From positions 1-64,000 of the forward strand of contig NZ_VIRM01000008.1 in NCBI RefSeq assembly GCF_006874475.1: 64,000 bases of DNA, written 5' to 3'. This document shows, one piece after another, positions 19,794-30,884 of the stretch. Each line of letters opens with the position of its first letter. Position 1 is the stretch's first letter. Source of the stretch: Microbispora hainanensis (GTDB lineage Bacteria; Actinomycetota; Actinomycetes; Streptosporangiales; Streptosporangiaceae). Both the position numbers and the translations under genes were made by a program. The notes under the pieces were generated by a model that was given only the letters and a program-made list of their open reading frames with translations, was not told where the DNA came from and did not search any database.

Positions 19794-20732
19794 TCAGGCG
19801 CCTGGCGGGGCGAGCACGATGTCGAAGCGCACCTTGCTCCAGGTGCCGTCGATCACCCGCCCGTCAGGGGTCGGAGTGCCGGCGGGCTGCCGCTCGAACT
19901 TCTTGATCAGCGATTCCTTGACCCCGAAGACGGAGTCGTTCCAGCCGATCGGGTCGCCCTCGGGGAAGATGTGCGTCACCAGCGTGCGCCCGTTCTCATG
20001 GCTGACCATGAAGTGCAGGTGCGATGCCCGCAGCGGGGACCGGCCGACCGCGGCGAGCATCTGCCCGACCGGGCCGTCGTCCGGGATCGGGTAGGGCGTC
20101 GGGGTCAGCGCCCAGAACCGGTAGCCGCCGCCTTCGGCCGAGAACAGGTGACCGCGCGCGGAGCGCTTGGCCCCGTCGTACTGCACGTCGTAGAGGCCGG
20201 TCTCGTCGGCCTCCCAGACATCGATGCGCGCCCCCTCAAGCGGGTTGCCGTCCGTGTCGGTCACCGTGCCCTCGACCCAGCACGGCTCTCCCGGGGCGCC
20301 GAAGGCGACGTCCCCGCCGAGCTCGACGCGTGGCGAGTCCTCGACGAAGAACGGGCCGAAGACCGTCGCCTCGGTGGCGTCCTTGTAGGCCGCGTTGTTG
20401 ACGTTGATGGTCTGCATCGAGGCGCCGAGGGTGTCCGACAGCAGGATGAACTCCTGACGCACGTCGTCGGTGATGTGACCGGCCCTCGTGAGGAAGCCGA
20501 TCGCGGCGCGCCACTCCTGCTCGGTCAGTCGCACGTCCCGGATGAAGGCGTGCAGGTGCTTTACCAGGGCGATCATCAGCTCCCTCAGCCGAGGGTCCGA
20601 GCAGTCGGCGAAGGAGGCGACGACGTTCTCGACCAGCTTGGCCTCGACGGCCTCCTGCGCGGGATCGATCTCTCGGCGGACGGGTCCCTGAGTGCCCGCC
20701 TGGGCCGATCCCGGGTTTCCCTGGCTGCTCAT
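19794..20732 (-). CDS. Hydroxyquinol 1,2-dioxygenase (intradiol ring cleavage)
   Basis: A 312-residue non-haem Fe(III) intradiol dioxygenase. The N-terminal helical domain ([26 protein letters not shown]) is typical of hydroxyquinol/catechol enzymes. Iron ligands are visible as Tyr in GLYDVQYDG, Tyr in [13 protein letters not shown] and two His in [10 protein letters not shown]. It opens 1,2,4-trihydroxybenzene to maleylacetate. The start overlaps the stop of the maleylacetate reductase gene by four bases (ATGA), matching successive steps of the resorcinol/hydroxyquinol route. No monooxygenase making hydroxyquinol is in the window. Confidence 0.9.
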   Translation of the reverse strand: MSSQGNPGSAQAGTQGPVRREIDPAQEAVEAKLVENVVASFADCSDPRLRELMIALVKHLHAFIRDVRLTEQEWRAAIGFLTRAGHITDDVRQEFILLSDTLGASMQTINVNNAAYKDATEATVFGPFFVEDSPRVELGGDVAFGAPGEPCWVEGTVTDTDGNPLEGARIDVWEADETGLYDVQYDGAKRSARGHLFSAEGGGYRFWALTPTPYPIPDDGPVGQMLAAVGRSPLRASHLHFMVSHENGRTLVTHIFPEGDPIGWNDSVFGVKESLIKKFERQPAGTPTPDGRVIDGTWSKVRFDIVLAPPGA

Positions 20733-21781
20733 CGACGCTCTCCTTCCCACGCGGCACGCAACAGCGCGGTGAGGTTCTCTTCGGTCACCGGGGTCGGATT
20801 GCCGGCCGGCAGGGCCGCCATGATCGGCGCGACCGCCTTGGTGATGCCTTCCTCGGGCATCCCGTAGTCCTTCAGGGCACGTGGCACGCCGACCTCCGCC
20901 CGCAGCGCCGCGAGCCCCTCGACGGCGGTGGCGGCGCCGAAGGCCGCCGCGATGCGCCGCTCGGCCTCGGGCGCGCTCGGAGCGTTGAAGGCCAGCACGT
21001 GCGGCAGCACGACGGCGTGGGTCTGCGCGTGGGGCAGGTCGAACATGCCGCCGAGCACGTGGCAGATCTTGTGGTGCAGCCCCGAGCCTGCCGACGCGAA
21101 CGCGACCGCGGCGAGGTGGGCGCCGTACAGCGTCTGCTCGATGCCCTTGATCGCACCGCCGTCCGCCGCGACGACGGGCAGCCCTGCGGCCAGGGCGCGG
21201 ATGCCCTCGCCCGCCAGTGCCCGGTCGATCGGGTCCGCCCGCGGTCCCCACATCGAGTCGACGCAGTGGGCCAGCGCGTTGAGCCCCGATGCCACGCTCA
21301 TGTCGGCGGGCAGTGAGGTGAGCAGCTCGGCGTCGTAGACGATCGAGCGCGGCAGCACCTTGTCGTCGACGCCGGTGGTCTTGGTCCCGCCCTTGGTCAG
21401 GCCCCAGACGTTGGTCGCCTCGGAGCCCGCGTAGGTGGTCGGGACGGCGACGACCGGCAGGCCGGTCGTCATGGCGACGGCCTTGCCCAGCCCGGTGGCG
21501 GACCCGCCGCCCACGGTGACCACGACGTCGGCCTCGGCCGCCGCGGCGGCCGTCCGCGCCCGCCCGGCCACTTCGACCGGGACGTGCATGACGACCTCCT
21601 CATGCCGCTGCACGACCGGCAGCCGTGCCGCGATCGGGTCGGCGACAGCGGCCGCGCGGCCGGAGGCGATCAGCATGACCCGCTGGGCGCCGAGGAGGGA
21701 GACTTCCTCGGCGACCGCCTCCGGCGAGCCGCCGGAGGCGAAGACGACACGCTGCGGCAGCGTCGCGTGGACGAACCTCAT
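20729..21781 (-). CDS. Maleylacetate reductase
   Basis: A 350-residue iron-containing alcohol dehydrogenase-fold enzyme reducing maleylacetate to 3-oxoadipate with NAD(P)H. The nucleotide loop [30 protein letters not shown] and the His-rich metal/active region [29 protein letters not shown] are characteristic. It is the first gene of a two-gene unit with the dioxygenase. No regulator is next to it; its promoter should lie in 21782-22138. Confidence 0.93.
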   Translation of the reverse strand: MRFVHATLPQRVVFASGGSPEAVAEEVSLLGAQRVMLIASGRAAAVADPIAARLPVVQRHEEVVMHVPVEVAGRARTAAAAAEADVVVTVGGGSATGLGKAVAMTTGLPVVAVPTTYAGSEATNVWGLTKGGTKTTGVDDKVLPRSIVYDAELLTSLPADMSVASGLNALAHCVDSMWGPRADPIDRALAGEGIRALAAGLPVVAADGGAIKGIEQTLYGAHLAAVAFASAGSGLHHKICHVLGGMFDLPHAQTHAVVLPHVLAFNAPSAPEAERRIAAAFGAATAVEGLAALRAEVGVPRALKDYGMPEEGITKAVAPIMAALPAGNPTPVTEENLTALLRAAWEGERR

Positions 21782-22138
21782 GCCCGCCCCCGCGGCTTCA
21801 GCGCCGAAGCGCCCAGAACGCCGGAAGGGACGCCGGAAGGGACGCCGGGCAAGCTCGTCGGGCGCCGGGCGATGTGCGTGTGGGGGCGGACCAGCAGCAC
21901 GCCGGACTCCTCTGCCTCGCGAAGTTTGGCCCGGTCATAGTACAGATCGTGACAAGTGACCACGCCCCACCGCCACCGTCTGGCGTCCCGGTCCTGGCCG
22001 CCACCGCCGCGATCGTTGATCGCAAGGCTCTGACCAGTGCGCCCAACGCTCACCGCATGCCGGATGCTTCCCGCTACCTGGGCCGGCCGCTTGCCGGGCT
22101 GCTCGGCACCACCCATCTGAGCACCTGACAAGGCTCTG
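21782..22138. other. Intergenic stretch upstream of maleylacetate reductase
   Basis: No gene is supported in these 357 bp. A 12-bp unit (CGCCGGAAGGGA) is repeated in tandem near 21822-21846. An AT-richer patch around 21935-21965, containing TTGTCA and TACTAT on the minus strand, may hold the promoter, but the spacing is not canonical. Confidence 0.4.
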
Positions 22139-22945
22139 CTAGGCCGCCAGTGCGGGCGGCAGCCAGGCGGCCTCGCCGCTGTCTCGCAGGCCGCGCTCCG
22201 GCTCCGTCACCTCGCCCGCCACATCGCCAGTCACATCGCCAGTCACATCGCCGGCCACCCTGCCGGCCATCTCGTCCGCCGCCCCGTCCGTCGCGCTTCC
22301 CGTCGCGCCGTCCTCTCCGCTGATCTCCCCCGTGCTGATCTCCCCTGTGCCGATCTCTCCGGTGCCGCCGGTCTGGAACGCCGCGTCGTGTGCGCCTCGC
22401 GCGCCGACGAGGGCGTCGAACGCCTCGTCGTCGTCTCCGTCGGCGACGGACGCCGCACTGGACCCGCTGAACCCGCTGGGCCCGCTCGGGGCGCTGGGGC
22501 CGCTGCGACTGGCCAGCTCCCATTCCCGCGTCGCGTCTTCCATCGAGTGGCGCTCGTCGTCGCTGGGCGCGCCCGCCGCGTAGGACCGGATCGGCTTCTC
22601 GAACGTGGCGATGCCCCACTTCAGGTCATGGCCCACCGAGCTCGCCTCGATCTCCGCCCAGAACCGCTGCTCGCCGTCGCGCTCGAACTGCTTGATCCGC
22701 AGCTTGCCGTACACCACGACCGGGTGTCCCCTGCGGATCGACTGCTGCACGTTGTCCGCCAGCCCTCGGTAGCAGCGCACGGTGTAGTAGGTGGTGTCCC
22801 TGGTCTGCCAGGTGTTGGTCTGCTGGTCGAGGACGCGCCTGTTGACGGCCATCCGCATCGAGGTGACCCGCGAGCCGTCGCGGAACTGATACTGCCGGGG
22901 GTCGTCGGTGACGTTCCCGCTCAGCGTGACGTAGATGTCGTTCAT
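22139..22945 (-). CDS. Single-stranded DNA-binding protein, SsbB-like paralogue
   Basis: A 268-residue SSB-family protein. Residues 1-115 are the OB fold (MNDIYVTLSGNVTDDPRQYQF, then VRCYRGLADNVQQSIRRGHPVVVYGKL). The tail of 150 residues is acidic and repetitive (TGEIS and TGDV units) and ends in PPALAA, so the acidic DDDIPF-type tip that recruits repair proteins is missing. Actinomycete SsbB paralogues also lack it and act in chromosome segregation during sporulation; that role here is inferred. It follows two dynamin-like GTPase genes on the same strand. Confidence 0.88.
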   Translation of the reverse strand: MNDIYVTLSGNVTDDPRQYQFRDGSRVTSMRMAVNRRVLDQQTNTWQTRDTTYYTVRCYRGLADNVQQSIRRGHPVVVYGKLRIKQFERDGEQRFWAEIEASSVGHDLKWGIATFEKPIRSYAAGAPSDDERHSMEDATREWELASRSGPSAPSGPSGFSGSSAASVADGDDDEAFDALVGARGAHDAAFQTGGTGEIGTGEISTGEISGEDGATGSATDGAADEMAGRVAGDVTGDVTGDVAGEVTEPERGLRDSGEAAWLPPALAA

Positions 22946-23110
22946 CGAAGTGCCTCCCCGGCCCGGTCACTCGCCGGGCTCGGGGGACACACTGGCCCCG
23001 CATCGCACCACCTCGCGGGTCAGAACCGCGTTCTGTGGACGAAGCCACCCCTGTGGACAACTCTCCGGGCCGCCGGCCAGAGGACGGGCGGCGGGACATC
23101 CGGTGCCCGG

Positions 23111-23185
23111 CGGCAGGGTTAAGCGGCAGGGTTCAGCGACGGGGTTAAGAGACGGGGTTCAGCGGCAGGATTCAGCGGCGGGGGT

Positions 23186-23189
<4 letters not shown>
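23111..23189. repeat. Six 13-14-bp tandem repeats
   Basis: Imperfect copies of CGGCAGGGTTCAG run from 23111 to 23189: units alternate TTAAG and TTCAG endings and CGGC/CGAC/AGAC starts. The array fills the space just after the stop of the second GTPase gene and before the ssb start. Function unknown; it may be a slippage-prone minisatellite. Confidence 0.75.
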
Positions 23190-24813
<1,624 letters not shown>

Positions 24814-24817
<4 letters not shown>

Positions 24818-24879
24818 GGATTCCTCACCGTGGTGCCGGAGACGTACCCGCGCCTGATCTGCCGGATCGGCTCCGTCAT
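24814..24879 (-). CDS. 21-residue bridging micro-ORF between the GTPase genes
   Basis: The ORF starts in the ATGA that ends the first GTPase gene and stops in the ATGA that begins the second. The peptide starts MTEPIRQIRRGYV and ends TTVRNP. Nearly all third positions are G or C, as in neighbouring genes. The second GTPase's ribosome site lies inside it. It could be a coding micro-gene, a re-initiation bridge, or chance. Confidence 0.35.
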
Positions 24880-26996
24880 CGTGCGACCTCGAGGTTGTAC
24901 GTTGCCTGGTAGAGCCGCGTCGCCGCGGCCTCGTCCGGGATTCCGGCGCTGTCGAGCGCGTCGACGTATCGGAGGGTCTCCTCGTCGAAGAGCAGGCCGA
25001 CGCGGGCGCGCAGATCGCTGCGGGCCTTGGCGCTGATGTTGCGCAGCGACTCGGCACCGAGCAGGCCGCGCAGCAGCCGCTGGGGCAGCGCGCCGGCGCC
25101 CGCGCCCGCCGGGGCGTCCGTGGCGCCGTAGCCGAGCAGGCCGATCATGAAGATCAGCGAGAGCGACTCCACGTCGAAGGAGATCAGCTTGGCCACCGAC
25201 CGCTTGGTCACGCCCTCGGTGCGGATCAGTTCGGTGACGTGGTCCTGCCAGGCGGTGACGGTCCTGGTGGTCCTGCGGGCGATCTCCTCCGACGGGCGGC
25301 CGAGCCCCGGCGTCGCGGCCAGGCGGTCGCCCGCGCCCGCCCGCTGCCGCCAGCGCGCCACGACCTCCTCCGCGGCCTGCTGGACGGCCGAGTTGACCAG
25401 CGCTTCGAGGCCCGACCTCAGGGCGGTCTTCAGCCCGCGCACCCGCTCCGGGCCCTGCTGGTGGCTCTTGGCGCCGCCGCGGCGCAGGTGAAGGGTGCGC
25501 ATGAGGTCGCCGGTGCCGGCGAAGTCCTGCCACCGCGCGAGCACCTCCCCGCGCAGCAGCGAGCCGTCCCTGGTCGCCTCGTCGATCCGGGTCAGCGCGC
25601 CCATGTAGGCCGCGTCGACGTCGGAGCGCAGATCGGCGCGCAGGGCGACCTGGGTTTCGAGGTGCCGGGCGAGCGCGGGCAGCCGGGTGCGGAAGCTGTT
25701 CAGCACGCCGTTCAGCGTCGTCTTGACCGCCGCGTCGCGCCGCTCGTCGTCGGCCGACAGCCCGGACAACCAGATGCGCAGATCCGCGATCTCGATCTCG
25801 GGCAGCCGCCCGTCGTGTACGGACGTCTCGTTGATGACGAAGCACTCGACCTCGCCGAGGCCGTACTCGCTCAGCATCCGGCCGAAGTGCTTGACGACGA
25901 CATCGCGGGACCTCGGCGGCACCCGGGACAGCACGATGACCAGCCGCGCCCCGCGTTCCTTGGCCCGGCGCAGCAGGCCCCAGGACGGCGCGTCGGCGTA
26001 CCGGGACGCCGTGGTGACGAACACCCACAGGTCGGCGGCGTCCAGCATGCGGTGCGCGATCTCGTGGTGCTCCTCCACGACCGAGTCGATGTCGGGCGTG
26101 TCGAGCAGGGCGATTCCCCGGGGCAGGGACGGGCTCGACGTCAGCACCACGCTGCCGGCCGGGGCGTCCCGCGTGGGTTCGCCGAGCCTTCGCAGGCCGC
26201 TCAGAAGGTCGCCCTGCGCGTACCACTCGTGGTCGCCGGGGTGGCAGACGATCACGGGCGTCGCCGTCGTGGGGCGGCGCACTCCGGTGGCCGAGACCTT
26301 CCCTCCGGCGAGCGAGTTGACGATGGTGGACTTGCCCGCCCCCGTCGAACCGGCCACGGCGATCAGCGCGGGCGCGGTGCTCATGTGGACCCGTGGGATG
26401 ACGTAGTCGTCGAGCTGGGCCAGGACCGCCGCCTGCGCCTTGCGCGCCTCCTCGGAGCCCGGCACGTCGAGACCGAAGTGCAGTCCCTTCACGGCCGTAC
26501 GGAGCTGGTTGAGCGCCTCGGTCAGCGCCGCCGAGACCGGCTCCGGCATCGGGAACGAAAGGATCGGATCGCCGTCGGAGTCGTCGGACTCGTCGCGTTC
26601 CCCGGGCTCGCCGGGCTCGTCGGCGGGGTGCTCGGTCTCCTCCGCGTCCTCGGCGTCCTCCGCGTCGTCCGCGTCGTCCGCACGGCGCTGCGGCGCGTCC
26701 TCTGCCTCCCCGGCCCCCGCCGGCCCGCCCTCGGAATGCCCGCCGGGCCGCCCGCCCAGCCCAGAGGAGGGCGAGGCGGTCTCCGGCGCGGCGGGACGAT
26801 CCACCGCCTCGTCGTCGCGGATGGCGCGGAACGCGATGGTCTGCTCCCCCGGCGACTCCCGGTGCGCCCCGCTGTCCCGCTCTCCGCTGTCCCGCTCCTC
26901 GGCGTCCCGCTCCTCGGCGTCCCGCTCCTCGGTCACGGCGTCACCGGAACCCGCACCGGTCCCGTGGTCGGGCGTGTTCCTGGCTGCCGATCTCAC
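24876..26996 (-). CDS. Dynamin-like GTPase with acidic disordered N-terminus
   Basis: A 706-residue protein if translated from GTG 26996, which overlaps the cobA stop by four bases (GTGA). The first ~200 residues are disordered and acidic, with tandem ERDAE/ERDSG units encoded at about 26871-26937 and a DDAEDAEDAE run. The GTPase domain has G1 GSTGAGKST, G3 DTPDIDS and a LSRVPPRSRD segment in place of a clean NKxD. A hydrophobic segment (SLSLIFMIGLLGYG) lies near residue 615. The start is uncertain: a GTG before TEERDAEERD is also possible. It likely pairs with the second GTPase at membranes. Confidence 0.78.
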   Translation of the reverse strand: MRSAARNTPDHGTGAGSGDAVTEERDAEERDAEERDSGERDSGAHRESPGEQTIAFRAIRDDEAVDRPAAPETASPSSGLGGRPGGHSEGGPAGAGEAEDAPQRRADDADDAEDAEDAEETEHPADEPGEPGERDESDDSDGDPILSFPMPEPVSAALTEALNQLRTAVKGLHFGLDVPGSEEARKAQAAVLAQLDDYVIPRVHMSTAPALIAVAGSTGAGKSTIVNSLAGGKVSATGVRRPTTATPVIVCHPGDHEWYAQGDLLSGLRRLGEPTRDAPAGSVVLTSSPSLPRGIALLDTPDIDSVVEEHHEIAHRMLDAADLWVFVTTASRYADAPSWGLLRRAKERGARLVIVLSRVPPRSRDVVVKHFGRMLSEYGLGEVECFVINETSVHDGRLPEIEIADLRIWLSGLSADDERRDAAVKTTLNGVLNSFRTRLPALARHLETQVALRADLRSDVDAAYMGALTRIDEATRDGSLLRGEVLARWQDFAGTGDLMRTLHLRRGGAKSHQQGPERVRGLKTALRSGLEALVNSAVQQAAEEVVARWRQRAGAGDRLAATPGLGRPSEEIARRTTRTVTAWQDHVTELIRTEGVTKRSVAKLISFDVESLSLIFMIGLLGYGATDAPAGAGAGALPQRLLRGLLGAESLRNISAKARSDLRARVGLLFDEETLRYVDALDSAGIPDEAAATRLYQATYNLEVAR

Positions 26997-28225
26997 GGGA
27001 TCCGCTCCGCTCGCACCATTTCGATCTCCTGGCCGACCTTGACGACCTCGCCGACGATCACGATCGCCGGAGGCCGCACTCCGGCCGCGGTCACCCGTTC
27101 CGCCACCGTCGACAGCGTCGCGGCAACGGCTCGCTGCGTCGGAAGAGTACCGTCCTGTACCACCATCACGGGAGTTTCCGGTGAACGTCCGTCTCGGACC
27201 AGTGTTTCGGCGATCTCCTTGATCCGTTCGACGGCCATGAGAAGTATCAGGGTTCCCGTCGATGTCGCCAATCCGGGCCAGTCGACGGTGGACCTGGGGT
27301 CGCCGGGCGGGACGTGCACGGAGATGACGTGGAACTCCTGGCTCACCCCGCGATGGGTGACCGGGACCCCGGCGGCCCCGGGGACCGCGACCGCGCTGGT
27401 GATCCCGGGCACCACGGTCACCGGGATGCCCGCACGGGCGCAGGCGATCATCTCCTCGCCGCCGCGGCCGAAGACGAAGGGGTCGCCGCCCTTCAGCCGT
27501 ACGACGAACCTGCCCGCGCGGGCGTGCTCGACGAGCAGCTCGTTGATCTTCTCCTGGGACAGCGACCGGCCGTACGGCACCTTCGCCGCGTCGATCAGCT
27601 CGACGTCGGGCGACAGCTCGTCCAGGAGCGCGCGCGGTGCGAGGCGGTCGGCCACGACCACGTCGGCCTGGGCCAGGAGCTGGCGTCCGCGCACGGTGAT
27701 CAGGCCGGGGTCGCCGGGACCGCCGCCCACCAGCGCGACGCCGACGGGCTTGGTGCGGTGCCGCCTGGCGTCCACGGTGCCGTCGCGCAGCGCGCCCACG
27801 ATCGCGTCGCGGATACCGGCCGCGCGGCGGGGGTCGCCGCCCGCGGTGACCGCCACGCCGACCTCGTCCACCCGCCCGCTGGCGGGGGTCCAGGCCGCGG
27901 AGGCGTCCTTGTCGTCGGCGCGCACACACCAGATGCGCTTCGCCTCGGCCTCTGCGGCAACGGCGGTGTTGACGTCGCGGTGGTCGGTGCAGGCGTGCAC
28001 CAGCCAGGCGCCGTCGCAGTCGCCGACCTGGTAGGGCCGCCGCTCCCAGGTCACCCGGCCCGTGGCGATGAGGTCGTCCAGCGCCGGGGTGACACTGGGC
28101 GAGACGAGGGTGACGGAGGCTCCGGCGTCGAGCAGTGCGGGAACCCGTCGCTGAGCGACACGTCCCCCGCCGACCACGAGCACCCGCCGCCCGTCAAGGC
28201 GGAGGCCGAGCAGGTAGGGCGCCAT
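26993..28225 (-). CDS. cobA: Uroporphyrinogen-III C-methyltransferase / precorrin-2 dehydrogenase fusion
   Basis: A 410-residue CysG-like bifunctional enzyme at the branch to sirohaem and cobalamin. Residues 1-155 are a Rossmann dehydrogenase (VLVVGGGRVAQRRV) that oxidises precorrin-2; residues 165-405 are the SAM-dependent methyltransferase, with VGGGPGDPGLITVRG, VRLKGGDPFVFGRGGEE and VVPGITSAVAVPG. cobT follows in the genomic cluster and a cbiX-like gene lies upstream. The stop overlaps the GTPase start. Confidence 0.95.
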   Translation of the reverse strand: MAPYLLGLRLDGRRVLVVGGGRVAQRRVPALLDAGASVTLVSPSVTPALDDLIATGRVTWERRPYQVGDCDGAWLVHACTDHRDVNTAVAAEAEAKRIWCVRADDKDASAAWTPASGRVDEVGVAVTAGGDPRRAAGIRDAIVGALRDGTVDARRHRTKPVGVALVGGGPGDPGLITVRGRQLLAQADVVVADRLAPRALLDELSPDVELIDAAKVPYGRSLSQEKINELLVEHARAGRFVVRLKGGDPFVFGRGGEEMIACARAGIPVTVVPGITSAVAVPGAAGVPVTHRGVSQEFHVISVHVPPGDPRSTVDWPGLATSTGTLILLMAVERIKEIAETLVRDGRSPETPVMVVQDGTLPTQRAVAATLSTVAERVTAAGVRPPAIVIVGEVVKVGQEIEMVRAERIP

Positions 28226-28351
28226 GACCCCTGTCTCCCTAGAGCGTCAAGTGTGCATTGTTAGGAGGCAAACCTACCCGCTGGGCTCGGGCGACATTCA
28301 CAGGATGAGACTTGTGAGTCCACAGGGCGGTCGCCCGCGGGCCGCGCCGTC

Positions 28352-29440
28352 TCACTCTCCCTTGTCGGCCACGCCCGCGGAGTCGAAGGTGGCGACCTCG
28401 TGCATGACCCGCGCCGCCGCGCTGACCAGAGGGTGGGCGAGCAGCCCGCCGGTGCCCTCCCCCAGCCGCAGCCGCAGGTCGACGAGCGGGTCGAGGCCCA
28501 GATGGGCCAGCGCCACCGCGTGGCCGGGCTCGGCCGAGCGGTGCCCGGCCAGGCAGTAGCCGAGGGCGTCGGGCGCGAGCGCGCCCGCGGCCAGGGCCGC
28601 GGCCCCGGCGATCACTCCGTCGAGGATGACGGGCACCCGGGCCGCGGCGGCGCCGAGCACGAAACCGGCGATGGCCGCGTGCTCCAGGCCGCCGACGGCC
28701 GCGAGCACGCGCAGCGCCTCGCCGGGCCCCTCGGGCGCGGCTTCCGCCTCGGCGATCCCGTTGGCCCGCAGGCCGCGCCGTACGATCTCGATCTTGTGCT
28801 CGTAGGTGGCGTCGTCGACGCCGGTCCCACGGCCGGTGACCTCGGCGGCGGGCCTTCCGGTGAAGGCGCAGATCAGGGCGGCCGACGCGGTGGTGTTCGC
28901 GATGCCCATGTCTCCGGTGACCAGGCAACGCGCGCCCGCCTCCACCAGGTCGCGGGCGACCTCGATCCCGGCCGTCAGGGCAGCCGTGGCCTGCTCCTCC
29001 GTCATGGCGGGCCCCTGCGACAGGTCGGCCGTGCCGTACGCGACCTTGCGGGCGAGCAGCCGGGGCGCGGGCGGCAGGTCGGCCGCGACGCCCACGTCGA
29101 CCACGGTCACCGACGCGCCCACCTGGGCGGCGAAGGCGTTGGCGACCGCGCCTCCCGCCGTGAAGTTGGCCACCATCTGCGCGGTGACCTCCTGCGGCCA
29201 GGGGCTCACCCCCTGCGCGTGCACGCCGTGGTCGGCGGCGAAGATCGCCAGGGCGGCCGGGGCCGGGAGCGGCGGCGGGCACGTCCCGGCGATGCCGGCC
29301 AGCCGCACCGCGACGTCTTCGAGCACCCCGAGCGAGCCGCTCGGCTTGGTCAGCCTGTCCTGGTGGGCCCTGGCCTCCGTCATGGGGCCGGGCTCGACCG
29401 GGCGGATCGCGCCGATCGTCTCGCCGAGGGGGGACGTCAT
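28352..29440 (-). CDS. cobT: Nicotinate-nucleotide--dimethylbenzimidazole phosphoribosyltransferase
   Basis: A 362-residue enzyme that makes alpha-ribazole 5'-phosphate for the lower ligand of cobalamin. FAADHGVHAQGVSPWPQEVTAQM is the diagnostic segment; GDMGIANTTASAAL binds phosphate/nucleotide and the catalytic glutamate is expected in the C-terminal RLGEGTG. Start ATG 29440 follows AAGGAGAGAGC. Length fits the family (about 350-360). Confidence 0.96.
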   Translation of the reverse strand: MTSPLGETIGAIRPVEPGPMTEARAHQDRLTKPSGSLGVLEDVAVRLAGIAGTCPPPLPAPAALAIFAADHGVHAQGVSPWPQEVTAQMVANFTAGGAVANAFAAQVGASVTVVDVGVAADLPPAPRLLARKVAYGTADLSQGPAMTEEQATAALTAGIEVARDLVEAGARCLVTGDMGIANTTASAALICAFTGRPAAEVTGRGTGVDDATYEHKIEIVRRGLRANGIAEAEAAPEGPGEALRVLAAVGGLEHAAIAGFVLGAAAARVPVILDGVIAGAAALAAGALAPDALGYCLAGHRSAEPGHAVALAHLGLDPLVDLRLRLGEGTGGLLAHPLVSAAARVMHEVATFDSAGVADKGE

Positions 29441-29504
29441 GCTCTCTCCTTCTGCGCGGCGGCCACACGGCGCCGGCCGTACCGCGTCGGCTACAGCAGC
29501 CCGG

Positions 29505-30668
29505 TCACACCACGCTGGCGATTCCGGGCCGGGGGAGCGGCCCGTCCGGGGCGTCGCCACGGGGCTCCTCCCCCGCCTCGCCGCGGCCGGCCACGCCGAT
29601 CATGCTATCGGGCCCGATCGCGCCTTCCGTTTCCGGCTCCGGCCTCTCGGCGTCGAACCCCTCCATCTCGAAGGCGTCCACGTCGAGCGGCTCGTGGTTC
29701 GGCGGCGCGCCGCCGGTCTCCCCGGCCGTGCTCAGCCGCGGGGCGATGGCGGTCACGAGGCCGGCGTCCTTCGCGGCGCCCGGGCCCGCCTCCGGCGTAC
29801 GCCGCGAGGGGAACGGCCGGGTCACCGGCAGCCCGGGGGACGGGCGGCGCGCGGCCGGCGCCGAGGACTGGCCGCCTCCGGCGAGCGCCTCCTCATACCT
29901 GTCGATCACCACGTCTGCGAGGCCCTCGCAGTCGCCGATCACCTCGGCGCAGCGGATGTCGAGGCCCTCGTGGTTGGCGCCGTACGCCAGCGCCTGCGCC
30001 CAGATGCGTTCGAGGACTCCGCCGGCGAACAGGACGTACGGCAGGACGATCACGCGCTTGGCGCCGAGCCTGCGGCAGCGCTCCAGGCCGCCCGGCACGC
30101 CGGGGCGGGTGTGCGAGACGTACGCGGTCTCCACGGTCAGCAGGTCGGCGGCGTGGGTCTCCCAGAACAGCCGCGAGACGCGGTGGACCTCGGCGTTGAC
30201 GGCGGGGTCGGTGGAGCCGTGCCCCACCAGGACGACCGCGGTCTCGCCCGGCGCGATCTCGGCGGGCGGCTCGTCGGTCACGAACCGCGGCATCTCCGCG
30301 CGGGCGTCGGCGAGCCGCTCCGCAAGGAGCTTGAGCACGCGCGGGTCGGGCCCGAGGGGGCGGCCGAGGTCGTATTCGAGCGTGGGGTGCCGCTCCTGTT
30401 CCAGTGCCATGGTGCCCGGGATGTCCCCGAGCGCACGCCGGTCGCCGGTCAGGCTGAGCGGCACCGCGATCAGATGGTGGTGTCCCCGGGCCACGAGAGA
30501 GGCGATGGAGTCGCCGAGCGGGGGGCGGGCGTTCGTGATGAAGCCGCCGCTCACCTCGGCGGGAAGCCCGTCAAGGCGGCAGCGGAGACGGTGAACGAAC
30601 CTGCCGAACTCGGCGACGCCGGTCTCATCGTGGGTGCCGTGGCCGATGAGCAGCAGCGGCGGTTTCAT
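29505..30668 (-). CDS. CbiX/SirB-like sirohydrochlorin chelatase
   Basis: A 387-residue protein with two CbiX-type half domains: LLLIGHGTHDETG (residues 5-17) and AVVLVGHGSTDPAVNAE (about 144-160), each with the metal-binding histidine, and later VLPYVLFAGGVLERI. It would insert Co or Fe into sirohydrochlorin. The last ~120 residues are a proline/acidic tail of no known role and unusual for the family. ATG 30668 has AGGGGAG about 10 bases upstream. Context with cobA and cobT supports the cobalt branch. Confidence 0.88.
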   Translation of the reverse strand: MKPPLLLIGHGTHDETGVAEFGRFVHRLRCRLDGLPAEVSGGFITNARPPLGDSIASLVARGHHHLIAVPLSLTGDRRALGDIPGTMALEQERHPTLEYDLGRPLGPDPRVLKLLAERLADARAEMPRFVTDEPPAEIAPGETAVVLVGHGSTDPAVNAEVHRVSRLFWETHAADLLTVETAYVSHTRPGVPGGLERCRRLGAKRVIVLPYVLFAGGVLERIWAQALAYGANHEGLDIRCAEVIGDCEGLADVVIDRYEEALAGGGQSSAPAARRPSPGLPVTRPFPSRRTPEAGPGAAKDAGLVTAIAPRLSTAGETGGAPPNHEPLDVDAFEMEGFDAERPEPETEGAIGPDSMIGVAGRGEAGEEPRGDAPDGPLPRPGIASVV

Positions 30669-30884
30669 CTAGCTGATCTCCCCTGCAGTTGACCTGCGTG
30701 TCGTTCACAATCCCCCGCCCGCCCGGGCCGGCGCCACCCGTGTGCATGCCGGGCCGGTGTCTCCCGCATCTGGACGCGCGCTCACCGGCCGGCGGGAGGC
30801 TCACGGCTGGCGAGGATAGCCTTCCGGCCCCCAATCATGGTGGCCACTTGACCGATGGGCACAGGGACTAGGGGGATTCTTTAC

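Noticed and set aside
25239-28034. 931-codon plus-strand frame over the GTPase and cobA genes
   Set aside because: Shadow frame; low-complexity translation and no start context.
30669-30884. Cobalamin riboswitch before the cbiX-like gene
   Set aside because: No B12 box or the expected GCCACTG and conserved core order could be found on the minus strand.
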